A DNA stretch of 53,296 nt from Actinomadura sp. 6K520. GTDB taxonomy: Bacteria; Actinomycetota; Actinomycetes; Streptosporangiales; Streptosporangiaceae. A program made the translations under genes and the position numbers. The DNA lies in the NCBI RefSeq assembly GCF_004349245.1, contig NZ_SMLC01000037.1:1-53296 (forward strand), in the 5' to 3' direction. The notes under the pieces were generated by a model that was given only the letters and a program-made list of their open reading frames with translations, was not told the origin of the DNA and did not search any database. Positions 8,287-16,926 of the stretch are shown piece by piece; positions within the stretch are counted from its first letter, which is position 1, and each line of letters begins with the position of its first letter.

Positions 8287-9498
8287 ATGAGCGGAGAATT
8301 CTGTACCGGACGGACGATCCGGCTGTGGGCGTGCGTGGCCGTCGCGGCGGCGTCGGCCTCGGCCTTGGGAATCGTCGCCGCCAACGCGACGACATCCGCC
8401 TGGCCCGGGACGAACCGAAACAATCTGCAGGCCGACGTGCGCGCGGTCCACGCGGCGGGAGCCACCGGAGTGCTGGCCCGGGTGCGGACCGACGCCGGCG
8501 ATACCGTCGCCCGCGCCGGTTTCGCGGACCTGGCGACCAGGCAGCCGATGCCATGGAAGGCGTACTACCGCATCGGCAGCACCACGAAGACGTTCACCGC
8601 CGTGGTCGCCTTGCAATTGGCCGGAGAGGGCAGGCTCGGCCTGAGCGACAGCGTCGAGCGCTGGCTGCCCGGACTCGTGCGCGGCAATGGAAACGACGGA
8701 AGCAAGATCACGATTGAGAACTTGCTGCGTCAGACCAGCGGCCTGAACGACTATGACGAGCAGCTGCCGTGGGTGAAACAGTTCACTCCCGAAGTATTCC
8801 GGCGGGAGCGGTTCCATGCCTACGAGCCTCAGGAATTGGTGGGCATGGCGATGAAGAATCCTCCCCAGTGGATTCCGTCTTCGCCCGGCGAGACCAGGTG
8901 GGGGTACTCCAACACCAATTACGTCCTGGCCGGCATGATCATAGAGAAGGTGACCGGCCATGCCCTGGCCCAGGAGATCAACGACCGCGTCATCGAACCG
9001 CTGGGTCTGGGGCACACGATCGTCGCGGGAACCTCGGCCTATGTCCCGCAGCCCAGAGCGGTCGCGTACACGCAGTTCCCCGGACGTTCGGGACTGACCG
9101 ACACCTCCGTGTTCGTTCCGTTCCCGGACGCCCCGCTGATCAGCACCACGGCCGACGTGAACACCTTCTTCCGCGCCTTGATGGGGGGCCGGCTGCTGCG
9201 CCCGGCTCAGCTGGCGCAGATGAAGAGGACCGTCGAAGCCAAGGACCTGTGGGACGTCGAGCCCGGCGCCCGATACGGCCTCGGCATCGGCTGGCGGCCG
9301 GTCAGCGGATGCCCCGGCGGGGTCTGGTCCCACGGCGGGACCATGCCCGGCTTCATCTCCGATGCCGGTGTCACCGCCGGCGGCCGCCGCGCCGCCGCGG
9401 TCTCGGCGAACACCTGGCGCCCCGCCGACGACCGGCAGGACACCCAGGACGAGGCGATGACGAGACTCATCGACCGTGCCCTTTGCGGGACCCGCTGA
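8287..9498 (+). CDS. Secreted serine hydrolase (beta-lactamase / D-Ala-D-Ala carboxypeptidase-like)
   Basis: 403 aa from ATG 8287. An upstream in-frame ATG (8239) would add 16 residues ahead of a normal signal peptide, so the later start is preferred. Residues 1-33 form a signal peptide (hydrophobic core LWACVAVAAASASALGIVAA). Class C/R61-type motifs are complete: SxxK S98-T-T-K101, YSN 207-209 and HGG 349-351. The enzyme probably acts outside the membrane on a peptide, ester or lactam substrate; beta-lactamase activity cannot be assumed. It lies 32 bp before an ABC transporter on the same strand and divergent from a two-component system, so a shared envelope-stress role is plausible. Confidence 0.9.
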   Translation: MSGEFCTGRTIRLWACVAVAAASASALGIVAANATTSAWPGTNRNNLQADVRAVHAAGATGVLARVRTDAGDTVARAGFADLATRQPMPWKAYYRIGSTTKTFTAVVALQLAGEGRLGLSDSVERWLPGLVRGNGNDGSKITIENLLRQTSGLNDYDEQLPWVKQFTPEVFRRERFHAYEPQELVGMAMKNPPQWIPSSPGETRWGYSNTNYVLAGMIIEKVTGHALAQEINDRVIEPLGLGHTIVAGTSAYVPQPRAVAYTQFPGRSGLTDTSVFVPFPDAPLISTTADVNTFFRALMGGRLLRPAQLAQMKRTVEAKDLWDVEPGARYGLGIGWRPVSGCPGGVWSHGGTMPGFISDAGVTAGGRRAAAVSANTWRPADDRQDTQDEAMTRLIDRALCGTR

Positions 9499-9530
9499 CC
9501 ATCACCTGAACACGCGAAACGAAAGGCGAG

Positions 9531-10418
9531 ATGATGCGACCGGCCCGCGCACGGGACACGCATGACACGCTCCCACCGTCCGGTCCGGGGCGAAGGCCCC
9601 CGAACCGACCACGGGCCGGTCGGGTTCCCCGATCACCGTCCAGGCACGGCGATGAGCTCGGGCCGCCTGTGCCCCCCTCCACGATCATCGAAGGCCCGCG
9701 CTCCGCCGTTCACGTCATGACCGCCGTCAAGGAGTACGGCGCGAAGGACGCACGCGTTCGGGCCCTCGACGGGATCGACCTGACCGTGTCCGCCAGTACG
9801 TGGACCGCGGTGATGGGGCCGTCCGGGTCAGGGAAGTCGACTCTGCTGCACTGCATGGCCGGCCTGGAGCGCCTCGACGGCGGCCGCATCGTCCTCGACG
9901 GCGAGGACATCACCAACACGTCCGATTCCGTGCTGACGAAGCTGCGCCGGGCACGCATCGGATTCGTCTTCCAGAGCTTCAACCTGATCGGCTCGCTGAC
10001 CGCGGAGCAGAACGTGGCACTGCCGCTACGGCTCGCCGGTACGAGGCCGTCGCGCAAGGAGGTACGCGCGACTCTCGCCGCGGTGGGCCTCGGTGACCGG
10101 CTGTGGCACCGTCCGGGCGAGCTGTCCGGGGGCCAGCAGCAACGGGTGGCGATCGCCCGGGCGATGATCACCCGCCCGGCCGTGCTGTTCGCCGACGAAC
10201 CGACCGGCGCGCTCGACACCTCCACCGCACGCACGGTCCTCGGCCTGCTGAGAGACACGGTGAGCACCGGTCAGACGATCGTGATGGTGACCCACGACCC
10301 GATGGCGGCCGCGCAGGCGGACGAAATCGTGTTCCTGCGCGACGGCCGGGTCATCGACCGGCTCGGCCCCTCCAGCGCCGCCACGATCGCCGACCGTCTC
10401 GCACATCTGGAGACCTGA
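9531..10418 (+). CDS. ABC transporter ATP-binding protein (MacB/LolD-like)
   Basis: 295 aa. Walker A GPSGSGKST at 96-104, Q-loop in FVFQSFNL, signature LSGGQQQ at 198-204, Walker B VLFADEPTG at 218-226, and H-loop in VMVTHDP. The order and sequence are typical of ATPases that partner FtsX-like permeases. The roughly 60-residue Pro/Arg-rich N-terminus is longer than usual. An AAAGG element at 9522 supports the ATG at 9531 or 9534, but GTG 9672 would give a more conventional length, so the start is uncertain. The stop lies 3 bp before the permease start, indicating one operon. Confidence 0.92.
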   Translation: MMRPARARDTHDTLPPSGPGRRPPNRPRAGRVPRSPSRHGDELGPPVPPSTIIEGPRSAVHVMTAVKEYGAKDARVRALDGIDLTVSASTWTAVMGPSGSGKSTLLHCMAGLERLDGGRIVLDGEDITNTSDSVLTKLRRARIGFVFQSFNLIGSLTAEQNVALPLRLAGTRPSRKEVRATLAAVGLGDRLWHRPGELSGGQQQRVAIARAMITRPAVLFADEPTGALDTSTARTVLGLLRDTVSTGQTIVMVTHDPMAAAQADEIVFLRDGRVIDRLGPSSAATIADRLAHLET

Positions 10419-10421
10419 ACA

Positions 10422-12368
10422 GTGCTCATCCTGTCGTGGAACTCCTTCCGGCAACGCTGGCCCCTGTTCGTCGGCGCAGCCCTAAGCCTGGCCGTCGGCG
10501 TCGCGCTGGTCAGTTCGGCCGTGCAGCTCGCCGCATCGGCAACGCCGCCCCACCCGCCCGCAGGGCTGACCGCGCTGGAGCGGGAACGACTGCGCGCGGG
10601 CTACGACGACGTGGCGACGATCATGATCATCGCCGCCATCCTGGCCGCGTTCCTCACGGTGTTCATCGTGGCCACCACGTTCGTGTTCACCGTCGACCAG
10701 CGCCGTCGGGACCTCGCCCTGCTGCGCCTCCTCGGTGTCGGCAGGTTGCAGGTCCGCCGGGTCCTGGTCGGTGAGGCGTTGCTGCTCGGCGTCGCCGCCA
10801 TCATGCTGGGGCTTCCCCTCGCGACGCCCATGGCCCGCGCGCAGCTGTGGCTCGTCGGGAGGGCGGGCCTCCTCCCGGCCGCGTTCACGCTCACCTGGCG
10901 GCCCTGGCCGTTGGTCCTTGGTGCGGGAATCGGCTTGACGGTCGCCGTGCTGGGAGTGCTGGCGGCCTCACGGCGGGCGGCGCGGATCCCCCCGCTCGCC
11001 GCGCTCCGCGACGGCGACACGGCGGCCCGGGCCATGACCGCCTCCCGTTGGGGCACCGGGCTGGGGCTGATGGCCGTCACCGTCGCTCTGGTGGCACTCG
11101 CCCCGGTGGCCGGCCTGGTCGCCGCACTGGCCCTGTCGCTTGGTGTGGCGCTGTGCGGCGGTGTCGCGTTGAGTCAGCTCAGCCCGCTCATCGTCCCCGC
11201 CGCCGGTCACGCCCTGGGCTCCGTGTTGCGCGGCGGCACGATCGGCACGCTCGCGGCGGCCAACGTCCGCCACGCCGTTCGGCGCAGCGCCTCGACGGCG
11301 GCCCCCCTGATCGTCCTCGTCTCGCTGGTCGCCGGGCTGGCGGGAACGCTCGGCGCGGTGACCAAGGCCTCCGAGGTCGAACTACGGCAGACGACGGTCG
11401 GCGACCTGGTCGTCGAGACGGCGGGTCGCCACGCAGACCGCATCTCGGCACTCCCCGGCGTGACGAGCGCGTCGGTCGAGATCGACGCGCCGGTGATGCT
11501 GGACATCGACGTCAGGAACGGCGGCCACGTCGAGCGCGAGCGCATCACCTCGGGAATCGTCGCGATGGACCCCGCCGCATACCCGCGCGCTCACCCCATC
11601 CAGCCGATCGCCGGAACCCTCGATGACGTGCACGGGCCAGCCATCGCAGTGATGCAGCACACCAGTGACGGGGAACGCCTCGAACTCGGCCAGCGAGCCG
11701 TGCTCAAACTCGGTGGTCGCACCCGGGCGGTGCGCGTCGCCGCTGTTCTCCCCGAGATGCTCAACACCGGCTGGCAGGTCCTCGTCCCCCGCGATCTTCT
11801 GCCTGCGCGCGTCCTCGCCGGCGCCCCCGCCCATATCGTCCTGCAGGTCGCCGCCGCCGACGACGCGCGCACGCACGTCGTCCGCACCGTCCACGAGCAA
11901 CGCCTCGGCACCGTCACGACGCTGGACGGCTGGATCGCCGACGCCGTCGCCACGCAGCAGCGCACCAACGACGCCACCATGATCGTGCTGCTCGGCCTCT
12001 CCGGCCTGTACGCCGCGATGGCCGTGATCAACGCCGTCGTCATGGCCGGCGCGGACCGTGGACGGGAACTCGCCATCGCGCGCATGGCCGGCCTCACCCG
12101 GCGCCAGATCCTGCTGATGACATTCGTCGAATCGATCACCATCACAACGGTCGGCCTCACGCTCGGCGCAGCGGTCGTCACCGCCGCCCTGACCGGCATC
12201 GCCCTCGCCTCCGCCAGCACCATCGGCACCGTAGTGATCGCCATCCCCACCGTGCTGGCCGCGGCGATCGCCATCAGCGCACTCGTCGTCACCGCAGCGG
12301 CGAGCACGGCCACCACCTGGCGCATCACCCGGCTCCGCCCGATCCACCTCGCCACCGCGCGCGACTGA
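10422..12368 (+). CDS. FtsX-like ABC transporter permease
   Basis: 648 aa, GTG start. Hydrophobic segments occur in two blocks (roughly residues 15-35, 60-90, 110-140, 150-185, 205-260, 290-310, then 520-545, 570-640), with a soluble extracytoplasmic region near 315-510. This is the duplicated FtsX architecture. It begins 3 bp after the ATPase gene, so the pair forms one transporter. Systems of this type expel peptides or antibiotics or act mechanically on cell-wall enzymes. The adjacent secreted serine hydrolase and divergent two-component system suggest a BceAB-like detox or envelope module, but the substrate is unproven. Confidence 0.92.
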   Translation: MLILSWNSFRQRWPLFVGAALSLAVGVALVSSAVQLAASATPPHPPAGLTALERERLRAGYDDVATIMIIAAILAAFLTVFIVATTFVFTVDQRRRDLALLRLLGVGRLQVRRVLVGEALLLGVAAIMLGLPLATPMARAQLWLVGRAGLLPAAFTLTWRPWPLVLGAGIGLTVAVLGVLAASRRAARIPPLAALRDGDTAARAMTASRWGTGLGLMAVTVALVALAPVAGLVAALALSLGVALCGGVALSQLSPLIVPAAGHALGSVLRGGTIGTLAAANVRHAVRRSASTAAPLIVLVSLVAGLAGTLGAVTKASEVELRQTTVGDLVVETAGRHADRISALPGVTSASVEIDAPVMLDIDVRNGGHVERERITSGIVAMDPAAYPRAHPIQPIAGTLDDVHGPAIAVMQHTSDGERLELGQRAVLKLGGRTRAVRVAAVLPEMLNTGWQVLVPRDLLPARVLAGAPAHIVLQVAAADDARTHVVRTVHEQRLGTVTTLDGWIADAVATQQRTNDATMIVLLGLSGLYAAMAVINAVVMAGADRGRELAIARMAGLTRRQILLMTFVESITITTVGLTLGAAVVTAALTGIALASASTIGTVVIAIPTVLAAAIAISALVVTAAASTATTWRITRLRPIHLATARD

Positions 12369-12408
12369 AACAGACGATGTAGTCGAGGAATACGTCTTGC
12401 CTGAGGCG

Positions 12409-12804
12409 CGGTAGCCAGTCGGCCGCTATCTGTTCGCCGAGCCGTTCCAACAGGTGGGCGGCCTGGACGATGCACTGGTTCGGGTCGTCTTCGATCTCCA
12501 TGAGCGTAGGCGTCGGCGATATGGGTCTGGCGGAGTCGGTCGTCGGTGAGGATCGTCGCCCGCAGACGGCGATGACGGGCACGCCTGCCCGTGCGGCGGC
12601 GCTCGCCACGCCGAGGGGGGCTTTGCCACGCGACTGCGGACTCGGTGACGTGCCAGTTTCCGGGCAGGGCCCGACGGGCAGCGGGCCGCCGCGGGCCAGG
12701 GCGTCGCGCAGCGGTTCGTCGCGGCCGGTGGCCTGGCCGGTGTCCCAGGTAGCGGCGAGCTGGTCGAACAGATCGGTGAGGAACCGCGCCGCCTCACCCG
12801 TCCA
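12409..12804 (-). pseudogene. Chimeric scar: methyltransferase fragment joined to glycerate kinase C-terminus
   Basis: On the minus strand 12804-12655 reads LTDLFDQLAATWDTGQATG and DEPLRDALARGGPLPVGP, which resembles the N-terminal lead-in of class I SAM methyltransferases but stops before the GxGxG motif. It passes directly into 12639-12409, which reads RGKAPLGVA, GVPVIAVCGRR and LLERLGEQIAADWLP. These are C-terminal signatures of GlxK/GarK-type glycerate kinases (GKAPxGVA near the end). The DDPNQC region looks frame-disturbed. Two unrelated gene ends are thus fused and decayed, suggesting a deletion junction. Both identifications are by motif only. Confidence 0.55.
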
Positions 12805-13045
12805 GGGCCGTACGGGGCGCCGGCGTGGGGTTCGGCCCGGGCGAGTCGGCGTAGGTCGGGTTGGCTCCCCATCGACTTCCAAAATCGGAAAAGGGCTTCG
12901 GAATGATCTCCAAAGCCCCTCTGAGCACCCCTTCCCCTGCGAGGACCGAGAATCTCTTGCACCGGTGAACGGTTGCGGTGCCGCGTCCGTACGACCTGCG
13001 GTAGCGGGGATTGTGGGGGAGCGGGGAAGAGCAGAAGGGTGCCAG

Positions 13046-14440
13046 ATGCAGCGCTCAACGCATGCACGACACAAGAAGAGAACCCACGCCGTCCTCGCAG
13101 TCGGCGCGGGGCTCGCCATAGTCGCGACCGGATGCGGTCAGTCGGCTCAGACCAGCCTGTCGTCCGCCGACGGCGCAGCTGCCCAGAAGGTCAACTGTCC
13201 GGCGGTCAGGCCACGGCTACCGCAGGTCCCCGCGTCGCAGCAGGCCGCGGTCTCGCGGGAGCTGGCCCTGCTGGACTCCCAGATCGCCGCGGCCAACCGC
13301 AGGCTGAGGACGCTGCGCGGCGGTGACCCCCAGCTCGCGCAGAACGCGGTGATGAAGCCGCTGGAGGCTAAGCGCGCAGCGGTCATCGACCGCATCGACA
13401 TCAGCTTCCAGCGTGCCGGGCAGCGGCCGCCCGGCTTGAACACGCTCGCCCGATGCTCGCTGACCAAGGGCAACGGTGACGGCGCAGGGAACGGCCAGGA
13501 CGGCGACGGCCAGAACGGCGACGGGCAGAACGGCGGCGGGGCCGTCGGGCCGTTCCCCGACGACTTCGTCGACATTCGCCAGGTGCGGCCGAACCAGCGG
13601 AACGTCCGCACGAGCCGGGGCGGCTCGCGGGGCACCTTCGTCTCTGAATGCGGAACCGACCAGGAGAAGCACCAGAACACCGACAACATCATCATCGCGC
13701 CCGGTAAGCCCAACGGTGCGGAGCACCTGCACGACTACGTGGGCAACCTGTCCACGGACTTCTCCTCCACGGAGGAGAGCCTGGCCGCGGCCGACACCAG
13801 CTGCGCGATCAAGGCGGACAAGTCAACCTACTTCTGGCCCGTGCTGCGGACCCGGAAGCCCGGCGACCTCGCTCAGGGAGCCGCCGAGATCGACAAGAAC
13901 AACGTCGGCACCTCGGTCCTCCCGTCGAAGGTGACCCTGCTGTACAGCGGCAACGCGCGCAGCAAGGTGACGCCGATGCCGCAGTTCCTCCGGTTGTTCA
14001 CCGGGGACGCCAAGACGGTCACGAACGGAGACGGCAACGCCCAGGAGACCTGGTCGTGCACCGGGTTCGAAAACCGGGTCACCGACAAGTACCCGCTCTG
14101 CCCGGACGGCAGCAACCTGTTGCGGATCTTCGACGAGCCGGGCTGCTGGGACGGGCAGAACACCGACAGCGAGAACCACCGGACCCACGTCGCCTTCGCC
14201 CGGGCCAGCGGCGCGTGCCCCAACGGCTTCAAGGCCATCCCGCAGCTGACGATGACGCTGGAGTACGAGGGAATCCCCAACACGGCGCCCAAGAGCGAGG
14301 ACGACGTGCCTTTCGCGGTCGACGGTTTCTCCACCGAGCAGCACAAGCCCAACAGCGACCACGCGGGGTACATCAACGTGATGTCGAAGCGTCTGAACGC
14401 CGCGGTCGCCAGGTGCATCAACAGCAACCGGAGGTGCTGA
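13046..14440 (+). CDS. DUF1996 domain lipoprotein
   Basis: 464 aa from ATG 13046, preceded by an AAGGG element. The signal peptide ends in a lipobox (IVATGC) with Cys30 as lipidation site, so the protein is anchored to the outer membrane face. Residues 55-135 are helical, followed by a Gly/Asp/Gln/Asn low-complexity linker (142-166). From about 198 (FVSECGTDQEKHQNTDNII) a DUF1996 domain runs to the end, with the conserved HLHDYVGN and several paired Cys. DUF1996 is common in secreted fungal and actinomycete proteins and has no firmly assigned activity; polysaccharide or cell-surface binding is a guess. It is monocistronic, with a hairpin downstream. Confidence 0.87.
   Translation: MQRSTHARHKKRTHAVLAVGAGLAIVATGCGQSAQTSLSSADGAAAQKVNCPAVRPRLPQVPASQQAAVSRELALLDSQIAAANRRLRTLRGGDPQLAQNAVMKPLEAKRAAVIDRIDISFQRAGQRPPGLNTLARCSLTKGNGDGAGNGQDGDGQNGDGQNGGGAVGPFPDDFVDIRQVRPNQRNVRTSRGGSRGTFVSECGTDQEKHQNTDNIIIAPGKPNGAEHLHDYVGNLSTDFSSTEESLAAADTSCAIKADKSTYFWPVLRTRKPGDLAQGAAEIDKNNVGTSVLPSKVTLLYSGNARSKVTPMPQFLRLFTGDAKTVTNGDGNAQETWSCTGFENRVTDKYPLCPDGSNLLRIFDEPGCWDGQNTDSENHRTHVAFARASGACPNGFKAIPQLTMTLEYEGIPNTAPKSEDDVPFAVDGFSTEQHKPNSDHAGYINVMSKRLNAAVARCINSNRRC
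13469..13543 (+). repeat. Short imperfect repeats encoding a Gly-Asp-Gln-Asn linker
   Basis: Repeats built on GGCGACGGCCAGAAC and near variants encode residues 142-166 of the DUF1996 lipoprotein (units such as NGQDGDGQNGDGQNGGG). They form a flexible spacer between the helical membrane-proximal part and the DUF1996 domain. Such repeats are likely to vary in copy number between strains. Confidence 0.7.
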
Positions 14441-14496
14441 CCGGTCTTTCTCCGTCCGACCGGCTTTCGGTGCGGCCCCGCCGCACGAAGCCATGA

Positions 14497-14529
14497 GGCC
14501 TGCCGACGGCCGCCGTCCGTCGGCAGGCC
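14497..14529 (+). terminator. Terminator hairpin after the DUF1996 gene
   Basis: GGCCTGCCGACGG (14497-14509) pairs perfectly with CCGTCGGCAGGCC (14517-14529) around a 7-nt loop, 56 bp after the lipoprotein stop. There is no T-run, as is common in actinomycetes. It could also stop transcription from the convergent VOC gene. Confidence 0.75.
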
Positions 14530-14665
14530 CCATGGCGCGGTTCGGGGCGCCTTCGCTTCAATGGAGTCGGGCCGACTGGAACCTCAGCGGCGCGGTGCTC
14601 GGTTCGACGCTCGGACGCCTCACACGGGTCGCCCAGGGCACCACCTGCAGGCCCGTCCGGGTTCC

Positions 14666-15448
14666 TCAGCGCGCCAGCTGGATGACGGCGAGCGCCGCGC
14701 CGCTAGGGTCGCTGAGGAGTGCCACCCTGCCGGTCGGCGTATCCGATGAGGGGCGTTGCAAGGTGCCACCCAACTCGACGGCGCCGACGGCGGCATCGTC
14801 GGAATCGGTGACGGCGAAGTAGGGCATCCAGTACGCCACGGCACCGGCCGGCAGGCTCTGGTCGGTGCACACGGCACCGGTGACGGGCCGTCCGCCGATC
14901 TCCCATTCGAAGCAGTTGTCGCTGGCGATCCCCTCGCTTCGAACCGGATCCTTCCAGCCCAGCACATGGCTGTAGAAGCGCTGGGCCGCGTCGGCGTCCC
15001 GGCAGATCAGTTCCACCCTGGACATCGTGCCCGGCTCGTCGACCACGGCCGCGCCGACCCACGTGTAGGGCTTCCAGAGCCCGAAACCGGCCCCCTCGAT
15101 ATCGGCGACGAGCGCCAGACGGCCCAGTTGGGCGACGTTCGACCCCTTCACGAACACCGTCCCGCCGGCCTCCCCGACCCGCGCGACAGCGGACTCCAGA
15201 TCGTCGACGTTGAAGTAACAGGTCCAGGTCGGCTTGACCCCGTCATCGGCGGCGGCCATCATCCCGGCGACCGCATGATCCGTCGACTTGCCGAGCGTGA
15301 AGATCTCGTAGTCCGCATTGGGAAGTGTCATGGTGTAGGAACCCCAGCCCAACAGCCCGCCGTAGAAGGCTTTCGCGCCCGCAGTGTCGGGACTGAGCAA
15401 CTCGACCCAACTCGGGGCCCCCTCGGCGTAGGACGTCATCTCGGGCAT
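14666..15448 (-). CDS. Two-domain VOC protein (CFP30/CFP32-like glyoxalase family)
   Basis: 260 aa. Domain 1 spans about 10-125 (PSWVELLSPDTAGAKAFYGGLLGW) and domain 2 about 138-260 (MSRVELICRDADAAQRFYSHVLGW to DPSGAALAVIQLA). This matches the actinobacterial family of tandem VOC proteins related to mycobacterial CFP32. It is cytosolic and of unknown substrate. It is probably transcribed alone: it is convergent with the lipoprotein gene and 323 bp from the next gene upstream. Confidence 0.9.
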   Translation of the reverse strand: MPEMTSYAEGAPSWVELLSPDTAGAKAFYGGLLGWGSYTMTLPNADYEIFTLGKSTDHAVAGMMAAADDGVKPTWTCYFNVDDLESAVARVGEAGGTVFVKGSNVAQLGRLALVADIEGAGFGLWKPYTWVGAAVVDEPGTMSRVELICRDADAAQRFYSHVLGWKDPVRSEGIASDNCFEWEIGGRPVTGAVCTDQSLPAGAVAYWMPYFAVTDSDDAAVGAVELGGTLQRPSSDTPTGRVALLSDPSGAALAVIQLAR

Positions 15449-15771
15449 GCGCGACCTCCGTTCCCCGATGCCACGTTAGTTCCCGCAGGCCAGCGGCTAT
15501 AGCCAGGAAAAATAAAAGCCGCTGGCCGTGGGGGCCTCCCAGCCGCGGCGGACGATCGCCAAGACGAGTGGTCTCATGCGCCGGTGAGTTCGCTGGGGGC
15601 CGGGGCAGTCGATCGGTCTTCGGGCTCTGCCCGGGATGCGCACGCTAGGACGGCTGACCGCACGCTCCGATCGCCCTGGCGTGAGCGGCGGGGTGGGGCA
15701 CGTCCGCTCATGCCGAGAAGAGTGCCGATGCGCTGCTGCCCGTCCAACTGCCCGTTCGCTATCTCGCGGGC
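15449..15771. other. Intergenic region without a supported gene
   Basis: 323 bp between two minus-strand genes. It holds the upstream region of the VOC gene and one copy of the 12-mer CGTCCGCTCATG at 15701-15712. A minus-strand frame reading REIANGQLDGQQRIG is open but has no recognised family and no ribosome binding site. Confidence 0.5.
15701..15712 (+). repeat. 12-mer CGTCCGCTCATG, copy 1 of 3
   Basis: Exact copy of a 12-mer also present at 19591 and 19681. GAGCGG lies about 20 bp upstream and forms an imperfect inverted pair with the CCGCTC inside the 12-mer. Confidence 0.4.
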
Positions 15772-16608
15772 CTAATGTCCGGCCAACTCGGCTACGACCG
15801 GGGCGAGCGTCTCGGCGAAGTCGGCGCCGAAGACGAAGTAGGAGAAGCCGATCTCCTCCCGTCGCCGCTGGATCTCCTCGGCGGCCGCCACGGGGTCGTC
15901 GGGAAGCACCGCCAGCGAATCCGCCGCGCGGAGCGCAGCAGGGTCGGTGTCGGAGGACGCCATGAAGGGCGCGACGCTGTCGCCGACCACCGCCACGTGC
16001 TGCGCGAGTTCGACGTCCCGGATGGCGCGGGAGCGGAAGTCGCGTACCACCCGGGTGATTTCAACTCGATCGTCTCCCGGCATGAGTGCGAAGGCGACCG
16101 TGTCCGCGAGGTCGGCCGCCAATGCCTGGGCTTTCGGCCCGCGCACGGCCATCACCACCGGCGTGTGCGAGTCGGGACCGTCGAGATCTCGCAGGGCTGT
16201 CACGGTCTGGCGCACCTGGGCCAGCCGCTCGCGCGGTGGTGCGGCGGGCAGTCCTAGTTCGCGTAGTTCGTCTTCGATGCCGGGCCTGCCGGTGCCGATG
16301 CCCATCTCGAAGCGGCCGTCGGTGAGCACCGACAGCGAGTGCGCTTCCCACGCGGTGCTCCAGGCCGGGCGCAGCGGGGAGGCGTACACCCAACTGCCGA
16401 CCCGCAGGTCGGTCAGGGTGGCCGCGACGGCCAGCGTGGGGGCGGGCGCCGGCTGCCAGCGCGGGACGTCGGGCATCAGCAGCGTGGAGTATCCGCTGTC
16501 GGCGATACGGCGTACCCGGTCTCGCCACGTCGGCAGGTCTGCTCTGAGCGGGGCGACGACCCCGAACCTGAAGGGCCTGGGTCCGCCGTCCGCCGTCGAA
16601 TCGATCAT
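15772..16608 (-). CDS. LLM-class F420-dependent oxidoreductase
   Basis: 278 aa from ATG 16608, preceded by AGGA at the right spacing. An earlier in-frame ATG (16623) has no ribosome binding site. The fold signature is clear: FRFGVVAPLRADLPTWRDRVRRIADSG, then LTDLRVGSWV and TDGRFEMGIGTGRPGIEDE, a luciferase-like TIM barrel that binds F420 or FMN. Length and pattern match the actinobacterial TIGR03620-type subfamily. It is cytosolic with unknown substrate. It is divergent from the methyltransferase at 16927. Confidence 0.9.
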   Translation of the reverse strand: MIDSTADGGPRPFRFGVVAPLRADLPTWRDRVRRIADSGYSTLLMPDVPRWQPAPAPTLAVAATLTDLRVGSWVYASPLRPAWSTAWEAHSLSVLTDGRFEMGIGTGRPGIEDELRELGLPAAPPRERLAQVRQTVTALRDLDGPDSHTPVVMAVRGPKAQALAADLADTVAFALMPGDDRVEITRVVRDFRSRAIRDVELAQHVAVVGDSVAPFMASSDTDPAALRAADSLAVLPDDPVAAAEEIQRRREEIGFSYFVFGADFAETLAPVVAELAGH

Positions 16609-16926
16609 CGTTCCTGTCCTCATCGGTGGAGGGATGGGGTTCCGGTCCTGCTGTGTCGTCGATCGCCCTGGGCGGCGCCTCATCCCTACTACGAACGCGG
16701 ATTCCCGATTCGACACCGCCTTCCGGAAATTCTGGCGAGGATTTCCGGGACGCCAGTCCTGAGCGTTCCGGTAACGCGACGGGTGCGGGACCACGTCCTC
16801 AAGCGCGCCTGGTGCGGACGACCTCTGGAACCAGATGGACAACGGACACCCTGACCCGTCGTCCGCACATGCCGAATCGAGGGCGGGCACCTGTCGGCGC
16901 TCGGTCGGAGGGGCTACGGTCGTTCG
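16609..16926. other. Divergent intergenic region
   Basis: 318 bp between the oxidoreductase and methyltransferase starts. It is locally less GC-rich near 16695-16750, where an inverted repeat occurs. No CDS is supported. Confidence 0.5.
16723..16748. promoter_or_regulatory. Inverted repeat in divergent promoter region
   Basis: CCGGAAAT-N10-ATTTCCGG has perfect 8-bp arms. It lies about 115-140 bp upstream of the oxidoreductase start and about 180 bp upstream of the methyltransferase. It is a candidate dimeric regulator site; no regulator gene is adjacent. Confidence 0.4.
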
